DNA of 10,975 nt, taken from contig JALOBD010000076.1 of NCBI GenBank assembly GCA_023228445.1, forward strand, positions 1-10,975. The letters are read 5' to 3'. The DNA comes from Sphaerochaeta sp. (GTDB lineage: Bacteria; Spirochaetota; Spirochaetia; Sphaerochaetales; Sphaerochaetaceae). The position numbers were made by a program, and so were the translations under genes. The notes beneath the pieces are model-generated. The model did not search any database, was not told the DNA's origin, and saw nothing but the letters and a program-made list of their open reading frames with translations. Each line of letters opens with the position of its first letter. The stretch's first letter is position 1. Positions 1 through 7,004 of this stretch are shown here, one piece after another.

Positions 1-1277
1 TCACCGATGACGTTGAGAAGGAGATTGTCGCCTTTCTCAATACGTTTGGCGGTGTTCTCTACCTCGGCCTTGATGATGAAGGCTCTGTGGTGGGTCTTGA
101 CCAAGCCAAAGAACAGGCATTGGCGGTTACTGACCGCATTAAGAACACCATCCTGCCCTCGCCTCTTGGACTTTTCAATGTGGAAGTAAAAAAAGACTCA
201 GAGAAAGAGTATGTGAAGGTCACGGTCGCCCAAGGACTGGAGAAGCCCTTCTACCTGAAAAAGTATGGACGAAGCCCCAAGGGGTGCTACACGAGAGTGG
301 GTTCACAGACTGCCATGATGAGTGAGCAGATGATCGAGGAGCTCTATAGCCGCCGCGTGCGTGATACGCTTTCCAACGTCCCTTCGCCGAATCAACATCT
401 CAGTTTTTCTCAGTTGAGGATTTACTACCAAGAGCTAGGTTTTGACGCTACCAGTGAGTTCTTCCTGCAGAACCTCGGGCTTTACACTGAAGAGGGAAAG
501 TTCAACTACGTGGCGTATCTCATGGCCGATACGAACTCGATTCCCATCACCGTGGCGCGGTTCAGAGGGACCGAAAAGCTCGATATCGTAGAGCGTAATG
601 AATATGGGTACACCTGCCTCATCAAAGCCGCCCGCCAGGTGTTGGGTAAGCTGGAGATGGTCAATACCACCGTGGTACGGGTCACCGGGGAGGCTCAGCG
701 CCGAGAGATCAGTTTGGTGGAGAAGCGAGCTCTGCGTGAGGCGGTACTCAACGCCATCATTCACAACGATTACCTCTTCATGACATCGCCGGTCTTCGAA
801 ATTTACGATGACCGGATTGTGGTGCTCTCTAGCGGCAGTCTTCCTCCTGGTCTCAGCGAAGATGAGTTCTTCAAGGGTCGGTCGCTGCCTCGAAGCCGCG
901 AGTTGATGAGGATCTTCACCGATATGGAGCTCTCTGAACGACTTGGGTCCGGAATGAAAAAAATCTTGAAGATATACCCTAAGAAGATCTTTGAACTCTC
1001 TGAAAACTTCATCCAAGCAACTTTCTTCTACGACAAAGAGGCGCTTGCAATCCTTCGAAACCAAATCCCGGAGGAGGTGGGTGAACGCCGGGCCTACGTG
1101 ATGAGGATGCTCTCGCCCACCGCCTTGAAGGTCCTGGCGCTCCTCATGGAAGATGGAGCGAAGACCCGAGAGGAGATAGACAGTACCTTGGACCTTTCTT
1201 CAGGTGATGCCGTCATCGAGCTCAGGGGCCATGGCTTGATCAAGAAGGATGCATCTCAGCGATACTCGGTAAAATAA
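1..1277 (+). CDS. AlbA_2 (Schlafen-like) / GHKL-ATPase / winged-helix protein, 5' truncated
   Basis: The reading frame is open from the left edge (first whole codon at 3) to the TAA at 1275-1277, giving 424 visible residues. The start is outside the window; a GTG at 87 would cut through the AlbA_2 core and is not the real start. Numbering from base 3, residues 5-35 carry the AlbA_2 signature (IVAFLNTFGG, then a hydrophobic strand and DDEGSVVGLD), so only about 20 residues seem to be missing. Residues 246-257 (EAVLNAIIHNDY) form the N-box of the HATPase_c_4 domain, followed by a DDRI strand near 270 and an ERLGSGM motif near 312. The last 55 or so residues look like a winged helix-turn-helix. 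The family is usually annotated as an AlbA_2-domain ATP-binding protein or putative transcriptional regulator; its biochemical role is not settled. Family assignment is firm, function is inference. Confidence 0.88.
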   Translation, partial: TDDVEKEIVAFLNTFGGVLYLGLDDEGSVVGLDQAKEQALAVTDRIKNTILPSPLGLFNVEVKKDSEKEYVKVTVAQGLEKPFYLKKYGRSPKGCYTRVGSQTAMMSEQMIEELYSRRVRDTLSNVPSPNQHLSFSQLRIYYQELGFDATSEFFLQNLGLYTEEGKFNYVAYLMADTNSIPITVARFRGTEKLDIVERNEYGYTCLIKAARQVLGKLEMVNTTVVRVTGEAQRREISLVEKRALREAVLNAIIHNDYLFMTSPVFEIYDDRIVVLSSGSLPPGLSEDEFFKGRSLPRSRELMRIFTDMELSERLGSGMKKILKIYPKKIFELSENFIQATFFYDKEALAILRNQIPEEVGERRAYVMRMLSPTALKVLALLMEDGAKTREEIDSTLDLSSGDAVIELRGHGLIKKDASQRYSVK

Positions 1278-1285
1278 CTTTCGCT

Positions 1286-1314
1286 TTGCCTTCCTCACGA
1301 TTCTACGATATCCT
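1286..1314 (+). promoter_or_regulatory. Candidate sigma-70-type promoter for the 116-residue gene
   Basis: TTGCCT (1286-1291, 4 of 6 matches to TTGACA), a 17-bp spacer, then TATCCT (1309-1314). Transcription would begin near 1321, just before the AAGGAG ribosome site at 1324-1329. The same -10 hexamer occurs before hflX. No terminator hairpin is visible between the upstream stop at 1277 and this site, so read-through from the upstream gene is also possible. Confidence 0.5.
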
Positions 1315-1334
1315 GCTCATACGAAGGAGCTGAC

Positions 1335-1685
1335 ATGAAAGAACTGAGAAAAGAGTTTGAGGCTCTTCCTCCCGATGCCACCGATGAGCAGGTTCGCTTG
1401 ACGGCAGAGAATCTGGCCAGGCGTCAGTTCATGCCCACCTTGATCCTCTCTGTACCCAACTTCACGATGATGAAGAGAGCGGATATGCTAGCCGAGTTCG
1501 ACCGAGTTGCGACGCTGGACGAAGAGAGCGACGAATTGACTGCGGTAGTCGGCTTGTTGCATGCCGATGAGGTGAAGAAGAAGCACCTTGAGCTGCTGCT
1601 CTACAACTACCACCTCCTCTCGGGGCTGCGGGTCAGTGACGGGGATGCGTGGGCCTTTATCAACGAGCTCTATGAGGATGACTGA
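1335..1685 (+). CDS. Small acidic hypothetical protein, 116 residues
   Basis: I do not recognise this protein. The ATG at 1335 follows AAGGAG (1324-1329) with a 5-nt gap, which supports this start. The product has no signal peptide, no hydrophobic membrane segment and no cysteine. It looks largely helical: a charged N-terminal helix (KELRKEFEALPPDATDEQVRLTA), a central segment with a hydrophobic strand (PTLILSVPNF), and a C-terminal half rich in Leu, Glu and Lys ending in an acidic tail. It is probably cytosolic. It lies 57 nt after the AlbA_2 ATPase gene and 132 nt before the flavodiiron gene, both on the same strand, and has a plausible promoter of its own. The strong ribosome site and coherent composition argue for a real gene; no function can be assigned. 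Confidence 0.75.
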   Translation: MKELRKEFEALPPDATDEQVRLTAENLARRQFMPTLILSVPNFTMMKRADMLAEFDRVATLDEESDELTAVVGLLHADEVKKKHLELLLYNYHLLSGLRVSDGDAWAFINELYEDD

Positions 1686-1817
1686 AAAGCCTTGCAAGAA
1701 GGCGCAGGCGGTCGTAAGATGAAAAGCGAGAGGATTTCTCGGATTTGGGGCTTTGTGTGAGGTCACCGTCGAGGAGTTATCTCCACGTTTGACATCGAAA
1801 GTTAGGAGAGTGATGAG

Positions 1818-3008
1818 ATGAAACGATTAGTGAAGAACAATGTCCATTGGATTGGGAAGGTCGATTGGGAGCTGAAGAAGTTCCACGGAGACGACTACTC
1901 CATCCACAACGGATCGAGCCAGAACGCCTACCTCATCCAAGAGGAGAAGACCGTACTCATCGACACCGTGTGGATCCCCTATGCCAAGGAGTTCCGAGAC
2001 AACCTGGAGAAGGAGATTGACCTGGAGAAGATCGACTTCATCGTCGTCAACCACGGGGAGGTGGACCATAGCGGAGCGCTCCCGTACCTGATGGAGAAGA
2101 TCCCCAACACTCCGATCTACTGCACCGCCAACGCGGTGAAGTCCTTGGTGGGCCAGTACCATCACCCGGAGTGGAACTTCAAGGTCGTCAAGACCGGAGA
2201 TTCGGTCGATATCGGAAATGGCAAGAGCCTGGTCTTCGTTGAGATGCGGATGCTCCACTGGCCGGACAGTATGGCCACCTACATGACTGGGGACAACATC
2301 CTCTTCTCCAACGACGCCTTCGGCCAGCACTACGGCGTCAAGGAGCTCTTCAACGACAAGGCCGATCAGTGCACCCTCTGGGAGGAGGCCATCAAGTACT
2401 ACGCCAACATCCTCGCCCCCTTCTCCCCGCTGGTGAAGGCGAAGATCAATGAGATCGTGGGCCTCAACCTCCCCATCGATATCATCGCCACCAGTCATGG
2501 CGTCATCTGGCGGGACAATCCGCTGCAAATCGTCGAGAAGTACGCCGCCTGGTGCGACGACTACCAGGAGGACCAGATTACCATCGTCTACGACACGATG
2601 TGGGATGGGACGAAGGCACTTGCCCATCGGCTGGCAACCGAAATACAGGCGCAGAGCCCCGACACCGTGGTCAAGGTCTTCAATATCTCCCAGACCGACA
2701 AGAACGACATCATGACCCAAGTCTTCAAGAGCAAGGCCATTGCCGTCGGGTCACCGACGGTGGGCAGGTCGATCCTCTCCTCGGTTGCCGGATGGATGCA
2801 CTTCCTCTATGAGCTGCAGCTCAAGAAGAAGAAAGGAGCGGTCTTCGGCTGCTATGGTTGGAGCGGTGAGGGCAATGCTGAGTTGAAGGAGCTCTTGAAA
2901 AAGGCGGGCTTTGCCGTCGTAGACCCTGAGGTGAAGGTCAATTGGAATCCCACCGAGGAGCACTTCGCAGGCTTGAAGGAGATCGCAACCGCGTTGCTCT
3001 CCAACTGA
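1818..3008 (+). CDS. Flavodiiron protein (A-type flavoprotein, FprA/ROO family)
   Basis: This 396-residue protein reduces O2 to water and/or NO to N2O at a non-haem diiron centre, taking electrons through its FMN, usually from rubredoxin. Residues 1-250 are the metallo-beta-lactamase-like domain with the complete ligand set: H79, E81, D83 and H84 (the HxExDH motif), H147, the bridging D166, and H228. Residues 254-396 are the flavodoxin-like domain, with an FMN phosphate loop at YDTMWDGT (258-265) and flavin-contact segments at GSPTVGRS (311-318) and CYGWSGEG (345-352). Length fits the minimal class A family; no rubredoxin or flavin reductase domain is fused, and no rubredoxin gene is in the window, so its donor is encoded elsewhere. 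AGGAG (1804-1808) precedes the ATG. I found no convincing promoter in the 132 nt upstream, so transcription from 1286 or further upstream is possible. A strong terminator follows. Its role is probably cytosolic O2 or NO protection in an anaerobe; the preferred substrate cannot be read from the sequence. Confidence 0.96.
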   Translation: MKRLVKNNVHWIGKVDWELKKFHGDDYSIHNGSSQNAYLIQEEKTVLIDTVWIPYAKEFRDNLEKEIDLEKIDFIVVNHGEVDHSGALPYLMEKIPNTPIYCTANAVKSLVGQYHHPEWNFKVVKTGDSVDIGNGKSLVFVEMRMLHWPDSMATYMTGDNILFSNDAFGQHYGVKELFNDKADQCTLWEEAIKYYANILAPFSPLVKAKINEIVGLNLPIDIIATSHGVIWRDNPLQIVEKYAAWCDDYQEDQITIVYDTMWDGTKALAHRLATEIQAQSPDTVVKVFNISQTDKNDIMTQVFKSKAIAVGSPTVGRSILSSVAGWMHFLYELQLKKKKGAVFGCYGWSGEGNAELKELLKKAGFAVVDPEVKVNWNPTEEHFAGLKEIATALLSN

Positions 3009-3027
3009 TGGCCATACGCACATACAG

Positions 3028-3053
3028 AGGGGCTGGCTCGTCCAGCCCCTTTC
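3028..3053 (+). terminator. Rho-independent terminator of the flavodiiron gene
   Basis: A perfect 9-bp stem: AGGGGCTGG (3028-3036) pairs with CCAGCCCCT (3042-3050) around a 5-nt loop, followed by TTCTT. It starts 20 nt after the stop codon at 3006-3008. The U-tract is short and interrupted by a C, but the stem is very GC-rich. Confidence 0.88.
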
Positions 3054-3083
3054 TTGCGCCTCTTCAAACCTCTGTGGTAGAGT
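3054..3083 (+). promoter_or_regulatory. Weak candidate promoter for the DprA-like gene
   Basis: After the preceding terminator the gene needs its own promoter. The best candidate is an extended -10, TGG followed by TAGAGT (3078-3083), with a poor -35 TTGCGC (3054-3059) 18 bp upstream. Transcription would begin near 3090, which is after the GTG at 3087 and only about 6-9 nt before the ATGs at 3096 and 3099. The -35 partly overlaps the tail of the terminator, so this is tentative. Confidence 0.35.
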
Positions 3084-3095
3084 CGGGTGGGGGAG

Positions 3096-4025
3096 ATGAT
3101 GGACGAGATACGACACCGGGCGCTGAACTGGGAGACCCTGCTCAGGGTTGCCCAAGAGGCAGAGGCATGGGAAATCTTTGATGCAGCTGAGGCAGCGGGC
3201 ATCGCCTCAGATCCCTTGTTGCTCCACAGTACCTTCTATGCCGAGCACCTGGGCATCGACTCCTCTGAGCTCGGTGACGCCTATCTCGCCATCCGTCCGT
3301 TTTACGAGGAGATGGACGAGAGAATCGTCATCCTCGATACAGAGAGCGACCACTGGCCACGCTCCCTCTCTGATGGCCCCTCCCGCCTCCGCTTTCTCTA
3401 CGCCCAGGGAACTATATCGATGCTCTCCTCTGCGATGGCGGCGGTCATCGGGACGCGCACCCCTTCAAGCGAGGGGCGCGATCGAGCGACAAGAAGCGCT
3501 GCATCGCTTGGCAGGTCCGGCTTTGCCATCGCCGCCGGCCTCAGCAGTGGCGTCGAGGCGGCTGCCCATCGCGCGGCCTTGGATAGTGGGTATCCCACCA
3601 TCGCGGTCATCGCTACCACCCACAACGCCTTCTACCCGCTCAGTCATATGGGTTTGCAGCAAGAGATCGCCCGCCAAGCCCTGGTGATCAGCCGGTTTGG
3701 GCCGGCGACCAAGAATGAGAAGGTGCACCTCTTGCTCCGCAATCGCATGATGAGCGCCATCAGCAGTGTGGTGGTGGTCGTCGAAGACCGGGACGGAGGC
3801 ACGGCAGTGCGCCAGGCGACGTGGGCTCGGGGGATCGGCAAGCCCATCATCCTCTTCCGCCAATGTGTCGATGACCCGGCCCTGAGTTGGCCAACGCGAT
3901 TTCATAAGGTGAGCGTCATCAAACGGCCACAGGATGTGGGGCGGGTGGCCAGGCGGCTTTCTGGGATGAAGGGAGAGGCGAAGAAGGATGAAAGCACGCG
4001 CGCACAGTTGGATCTTTTCTTGTGA
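3096..4025 (+). CDS. DprA/Smf-family DNA-processing protein, divergent, no C-terminal winged helix
   Basis: DprA proteins bind single-stranded DNA and load RecA during uptake of foreign DNA. The Rossmann-like core is clear in this 309-residue product: WPRSLSDGPSRLRFLYAQG (87-105) matches the lead-in of the family, then IGTRTPSSEG (118-127), AGLSSGVEAAAH (147-158, usually SGLA.GIDAAAH), YP (180-181), LLRNRMMSAIS (213-223, usually RNRIIAGLS) and VVEDRDGGTA (228-237, usually VVEA..SGSL). The usual D of GID is E and the SGS loop is GGT. The protein ends about 60 residues after the core with no recognisable winged helix, and its N-terminal 70 residues do not obviously match the usual helical domain. 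Possible starts are GTG 3087, ATG 3096 and ATG 3099; I prefer 3096 or 3099 because the candidate promoter puts the mRNA start after 3087. Family membership is firm; a role in transformation is not shown. Confidence 0.87.
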   Translation: MMDEIRHRALNWETLLRVAQEAEAWEIFDAAEAAGIASDPLLLHSTFYAEHLGIDSSELGDAYLAIRPFYEEMDERIVILDTESDHWPRSLSDGPSRLRFLYAQGTISMLSSAMAAVIGTRTPSSEGRDRATRSAASLGRSGFAIAAGLSSGVEAAAHRAALDSGYPTIAVIATTHNAFYPLSHMGLQQEIARQALVISRFGPATKNEKVHLLLRNRMMSAISSVVVVVEDRDGGTAVRQATWARGIGKPIILFRQCVDDPALSWPTRFHKVSVIKRPQDVGRVARRLSGMKGEAKKDESTRAQLDLFL

Positions 4026-4040
4026 TGCCCCTCACTCACC

Positions 4041-4069
4041 TTGACATCACCAAGGCCTAATACTACTAT
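4041..4069 (+). promoter_or_regulatory. alaS promoter, predicted to make a leaderless mRNA
   Basis: A perfect TTGACA (4041-4046), a 17-bp spacer, then TACTAT (4064-4069). The alaS ATG is at 4078, only 8 nt past the -10 box, so transcription should begin at or within a base or two of the start codon. No Shine-Dalgarno sequence lies between the -10 and the ATG. Confidence 0.75.
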
Positions 4070-4077
4070 CACATACT

Positions 4078-5871
4078 ATGGAAAAACACCTTACCGCCAA
4101 CGAATTACGGCAAAAATTCATTGACTTCTTCGTCTCCAAGGAGCACACCCAAATCAGTGGTGCCTCCTTGATTCCTGAGAATGACCCCACCGTTCTCTTC
4201 ACCACCGCCGGCATGCACCCCTTGGTACCCTATATCCTCGGAGCCGACCACCCGGCGGGCAAGCGGCTGGTCAACTACCAGAAGTGCATCCGTACCGGCG
4301 ACATCGAGGCGGTGGGGGACCCCCATCACCTCACCTTCTTTGAGATGCTCGGCAACTGGTCACTCGGCGACTACTTCAAGGAGGAGGCCATCGCCTACAG
4401 CCATGAGTTTCTTACCGAGGTCCTTGGCCTGGACATCGATGAGCTCTCCGTCACCGTCTTCGCCGGAGATGATGAAGTGCCTCGCGACGACGTCGCCTTT
4501 GAGATGTGGAAGAGCCTCGGTGTGCCTGAAGACCGGATCTACTTTCTCGGACGCGAGGACAACTGGTGGGGACCGGCCGGTGAGACCGGCCCCTGTGGCC
4601 CGGATACCGAGATGTTCATCGATACCGGTCGTCCCTCCTGCGGTGACGATTGTCGCCCCGGCTGCTCCTGTGGCAAGTACTTTGAGATTTGGAACGACGT
4701 CTTCATGGGCTACAAGAAGAACAGCGACGGAAGCTATGAGGAGATGAGCCGCAAGTGCGTTGACACCGGTATGGGCATCGAACGCACCACCGCCATCCTG
4801 CAGGGCAAGCAGTCGGTCTACGAGACCGAGGTCTTTGCCCCGATCATCGCTGAGATCGAACGACTCTCATCAAAGCGATACGGCGATGATGAGGCCCACG
4901 ATACCTCCATCAGGATTCTCGCCGACCATGTACGCACCAGTGTCTTCATCCTCGGTGACCAGCGTGGTGTCGCCCCCTCCAACGTCGGCCAGGGTTACAT
5001 TCTGCGCCGCCTCATCCGCCGGGCAGTCCGTCATGGGCACAAGCTCGGCATCGAGGGAGCCTTCCTCAGCGCGCTTGCCCCGATCGTCTTTGACCTCTAC
5101 AGTGCACCATACCCCGAGCTCCTGCACAACCAGCACTTCGTGCTCAAGGAGCTGGCTGGCGAGGAGGCGAAGTTCAGCGATACGCTGGCAAAGGGGGAGC
5201 GTGAATTTGAGAAGATGCTGCCCAACTTGATGAAGGGCAAGGACCGGATCATCAGCGGGCGCACCGCCTTCAAGCTCTACGACACCTATGGCTACCCGTT
5301 GGAGTTGACCATTGAGCTCGCCGCAGAACATGGCTTTACTGTCGATGAGGCGGGCTTCAAGGCAGCCTTTGAGAAGCACCAGGAGATCAGCCGCAGCGGG
5401 GCGAGCCAACAGTTCAAGGGAGGGCTTGCCGACCATAGCGAGCGGACCACCGCGCTGCATACCGCCACCCACCTGCTGCACCAGGCGCTGAGGATGGTCC
5501 TCGGCGACCATGTGGGGCAGAAGGGGTCGAACATCACCGTCGATCGCCTTCGCTTCGACTTCACCCACCCCTCAGCGATGACGAGCGAGGAGATCAAGCG
5601 GGTGGAAGAGATCGTCAATGAGCAAATCACGCGCGACCTGCCCATCAGCTTTGAGACGATGACGCTCAAGGAGGCGCAGGAGGCGGGTGCCATCGCCCTC
5701 TTTGAGGGGCGCTATGATGAACAGGTGAAGGTCTATTCGGCCGGAGACTTCTCCAAGGAGGTCTGCGGTGGCCCGCACGTGGCCCATACCGGCCTCTTGG
5801 GACACTTCAAGATCACCAAGGAGCAGAGTTCATCAGCCGGGGTACGCAGGATTCGCGCAATCCTGGAGTAA
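4078..5871 (+). CDS. alaS: Alanyl-tRNA synthetase, short form
   Basis: This class II synthetase charges tRNA-Ala with alanine and hydrolyses misacylated Ser- and Gly-tRNA-Ala. The aminoacylation domain fills the N-terminal part, with motif 2 around 86-100 (LTFFEMLGNWSLGDYF) and motif 3 at 229-236 (DTGMGIER). The editing domain occupies roughly 440-597, and its zinc ligands are all present: H461 and H465 (HTATH), C563 and H567 (CGGPH, usually CGGTH). The protein ends just after the editing domain, at 597 residues against about 875 in E. coli, so the C-terminal oligomerisation/C-Ala region is absent. The natural stop and intact terminator argue that this is not a frameshift; spirochaete enzymes are known to be similarly short. 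A cysteine cluster (C188, C192, C196, C198) is inserted between motifs 2 and 3. The ATG at 4078 has no ribosome site and sits 8 nt past its -10 box, implying leaderless translation. The gene follows the DprA-like gene by 52 nt. Confidence 0.96.
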   Translation: MEKHLTANELRQKFIDFFVSKEHTQISGASLIPENDPTVLFTTAGMHPLVPYILGADHPAGKRLVNYQKCIRTGDIEAVGDPHHLTFFEMLGNWSLGDYFKEEAIAYSHEFLTEVLGLDIDELSVTVFAGDDEVPRDDVAFEMWKSLGVPEDRIYFLGREDNWWGPAGETGPCGPDTEMFIDTGRPSCGDDCRPGCSCGKYFEIWNDVFMGYKKNSDGSYEEMSRKCVDTGMGIERTTAILQGKQSVYETEVFAPIIAEIERLSSKRYGDDEAHDTSIRILADHVRTSVFILGDQRGVAPSNVGQGYILRRLIRRAVRHGHKLGIEGAFLSALAPIVFDLYSAPYPELLHNQHFVLKELAGEEAKFSDTLAKGEREFEKMLPNLMKGKDRIISGRTAFKLYDTYGYPLELTIELAAEHGFTVDEAGFKAAFEKHQEISRSGASQQFKGGLADHSERTTALHTATHLLHQALRMVLGDHVGQKGSNITVDRLRFDFTHPSAMTSEEIKRVEEIVNEQITRDLPISFETMTLKEAQEAGAIALFEGRYDEQVKVYSAGDFSKEVCGGPHVAHTGLLGHFKITKEQSSSAGVRRIRAILE

Positions 5872-5900
5872 AACGATAGGTGCAACATGATCTTCATACA

Positions 5901-5927
5901 AGGGGCCCGGTTTCAATCGGGCCCTTC
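5901..5927 (+). terminator. Terminator between alaS and rlmN, possibly bidirectional
   Basis: Seven uninterrupted GC pairs, GGGCCCG (5903-5909) with CGGGCCC (5918-5924), extended outward by a G-T and an A-T pair, with a loop of about 8 nt and a following TTCTT. It lies 30 nt after the alaS stop and just past the rlmN stop at 5933 on the other strand. On the minus strand the downstream tract is only CTTGTAT, so termination of rlmN is plausible but weaker. Confidence 0.85.
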
Positions 5928-5932
5928 TTCAG

Positions 5933-6994
5933 CTACTCCCCATCGTCGGTGAGGAGGTGGTACTCAAGGGTGTTCAGCGGGACTGCCAGTTGACCGCAGG
6001 CGCCGTCGATGGCTTGGCCTCGACTGCGCCGTCGAGTGTAGGCGATTGCCAGCCGGTCGAGCAGACGGGCGAAGCGGTCGATCTCGGCCTCAGTCGGTGT
6101 GGTGTACGGTAAACCCTCCACTCGGTTCCAGGGGATGAGGTTGACCAGTGCATCGAGGCCGCTGAGCCAATCGGCGAGCTTATAGGCATTCACTTCATCG
6201 GTATTCACCCCACCGAGGAGGCAGTATTCGATGGTAACGCGTTTGCCACTTACCTGTTGGTGGCGTATCAGCGCATCCTTGAGCTCGTGGATGTTGAAGC
6301 GTTTGTTCACCGGCATGAGGCGTGAGCGTAGGCGGTTGTCAGCAGTGACAAGCGAGATGGCGAGCTTGACTGCGACTCGCTCCTCGGTGAGGCGCTCGAT
6401 CCCGCCGACCAGGCCACAGGTGGAGATGGTGATCCGTCGCAGTCCGATGTTCCAGGTCGTGGGGTCGTGGAAGAGGTGGATGGATTTGATGACCTCGCTG
6501 GTGTTGGCAAGCGGCTCTCCCATGCCCATGTAGACAAGGTGGGTGATCGCCTGTGAGCTCTCATTCTGGAGGTGGATGTACTGCTCGACAATCTCGAACG
6601 CCTCGAGGTTGCGCACAAAACCCATGGTGGCAGTCTTGCAGAAGGTGCACCCTTGGGCGCAGCCTACCTGGCTGGAGAGGCAGGCGGTGGCACGCAGCCG
6701 CTCATCGGTGAGCAGGACCGCCTCGATGATAGCCCCATCGTGCAACCTGATGGCGAGCTTCGCCGCTCCGCTTCTGTCGCGTTGCCGCTCGACGACCGTT
6801 GATGAGCAGGCGCTGCCCATCAGGAACGCGAAGCGTTCACGATCAGCAATCGAGAGGTTGGTCATCTCGCTGAAGTCTGTGACGCCCTTGGTCAACCATT
6901 CGTTGATCTGTTTGGCTTGGTAGGTCTTGGCCAGGTCGAGGGCTTGGCTGATCTCGTCCAGTGACAGGCCGTAGAGGGAGTGGGGGGGTTTCAT
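5933..6994 (-). CDS. rlmN: 23S rRNA (adenine-2503-C2)-methyltransferase, radical SAM
   Basis: RlmN methylates C2 of A2503 in 23S rRNA, and A37 of some tRNAs, by a radical SAM mechanism. Numbering from the ATG at 6994 (353 residues), the iron-sulfur cluster motif is C112-x3-C116-x2-C119 (GCAQGCTFCKTATMGF). The two cysteines used for methyl transfer are also present: C105 (ACLSSQVGC context) and C333 (DGACGQL near the C-terminus). The GMGEP motif that follows the cluster domain is seen as MGMGEPLAN. Length matches the family. The frame stays open upstream to an ATG at 7030 inside the transporter gene, but the 6994 ATG is preferred: the product then begins at the family-like segment, and AGGA (7006-7003) lies 8 nt before it. 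That AGGA overlaps the transporter stop codon, and only 10 nt separate the two genes, so co-transcription and translational coupling are likely. Confidence in function is very high. Confidence 0.97.
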   Translation of the reverse strand: MKPPHSLYGLSLDEISQALDLAKTYQAKQINEWLTKGVTDFSEMTNLSIADRERFAFLMGSACSSTVVERQRDRSGAAKLAIRLHDGAIIEAVLLTDERLRATACLSSQVGCAQGCTFCKTATMGFVRNLEAFEIVEQYIHLQNESSQAITHLVYMGMGEPLANTSEVIKSIHLFHDPTTWNIGLRRITISTCGLVGGIERLTEERVAVKLAISLVTADNRLRSRLMPVNKRFNIHELKDALIRHQQVSGKRVTIEYCLLGGVNTDEVNAYKLADWLSGLDALVNLIPWNRVEGLPYTTPTEAEIDRFARLLDRLAIAYTRRRSRGQAIDGACGQLAVPLNTLEYHLLTDDGE

Positions 6995-7004
6995 CGATCC
7001 CATC

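Noticed and set aside
1789..1817. TTGACA at 1789-1794 as a promoter for the flavodiiron gene
   Set aside because: No -10-like hexamer lies 16-18 bp downstream (GATGAG at the 17-bp position), and the start codon follows immediately.
1827..2720. Long open frame (297 codons) on the minus strand inside the flavodiiron gene
   Set aside because: It is fully antisense to a gene with every family motif, its translation is rich in Val, Asp, Leu and Gly with no recognisable domain, and such frames arise readily opposite GC-biased codons.
3087..3095. GTG at 3087 as the start of the DprA-like gene
   Set aside because: The candidate promoter would place the transcript start after it, and no good ribosome site precedes it; it remains possible because that promoter is weak.
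4039..4055. CCTTG/CAAGG inverted repeat over the alaS -35 box as an operator
   Set aside because: Arms of only 5 bp are expected by chance and no second copy is seen.
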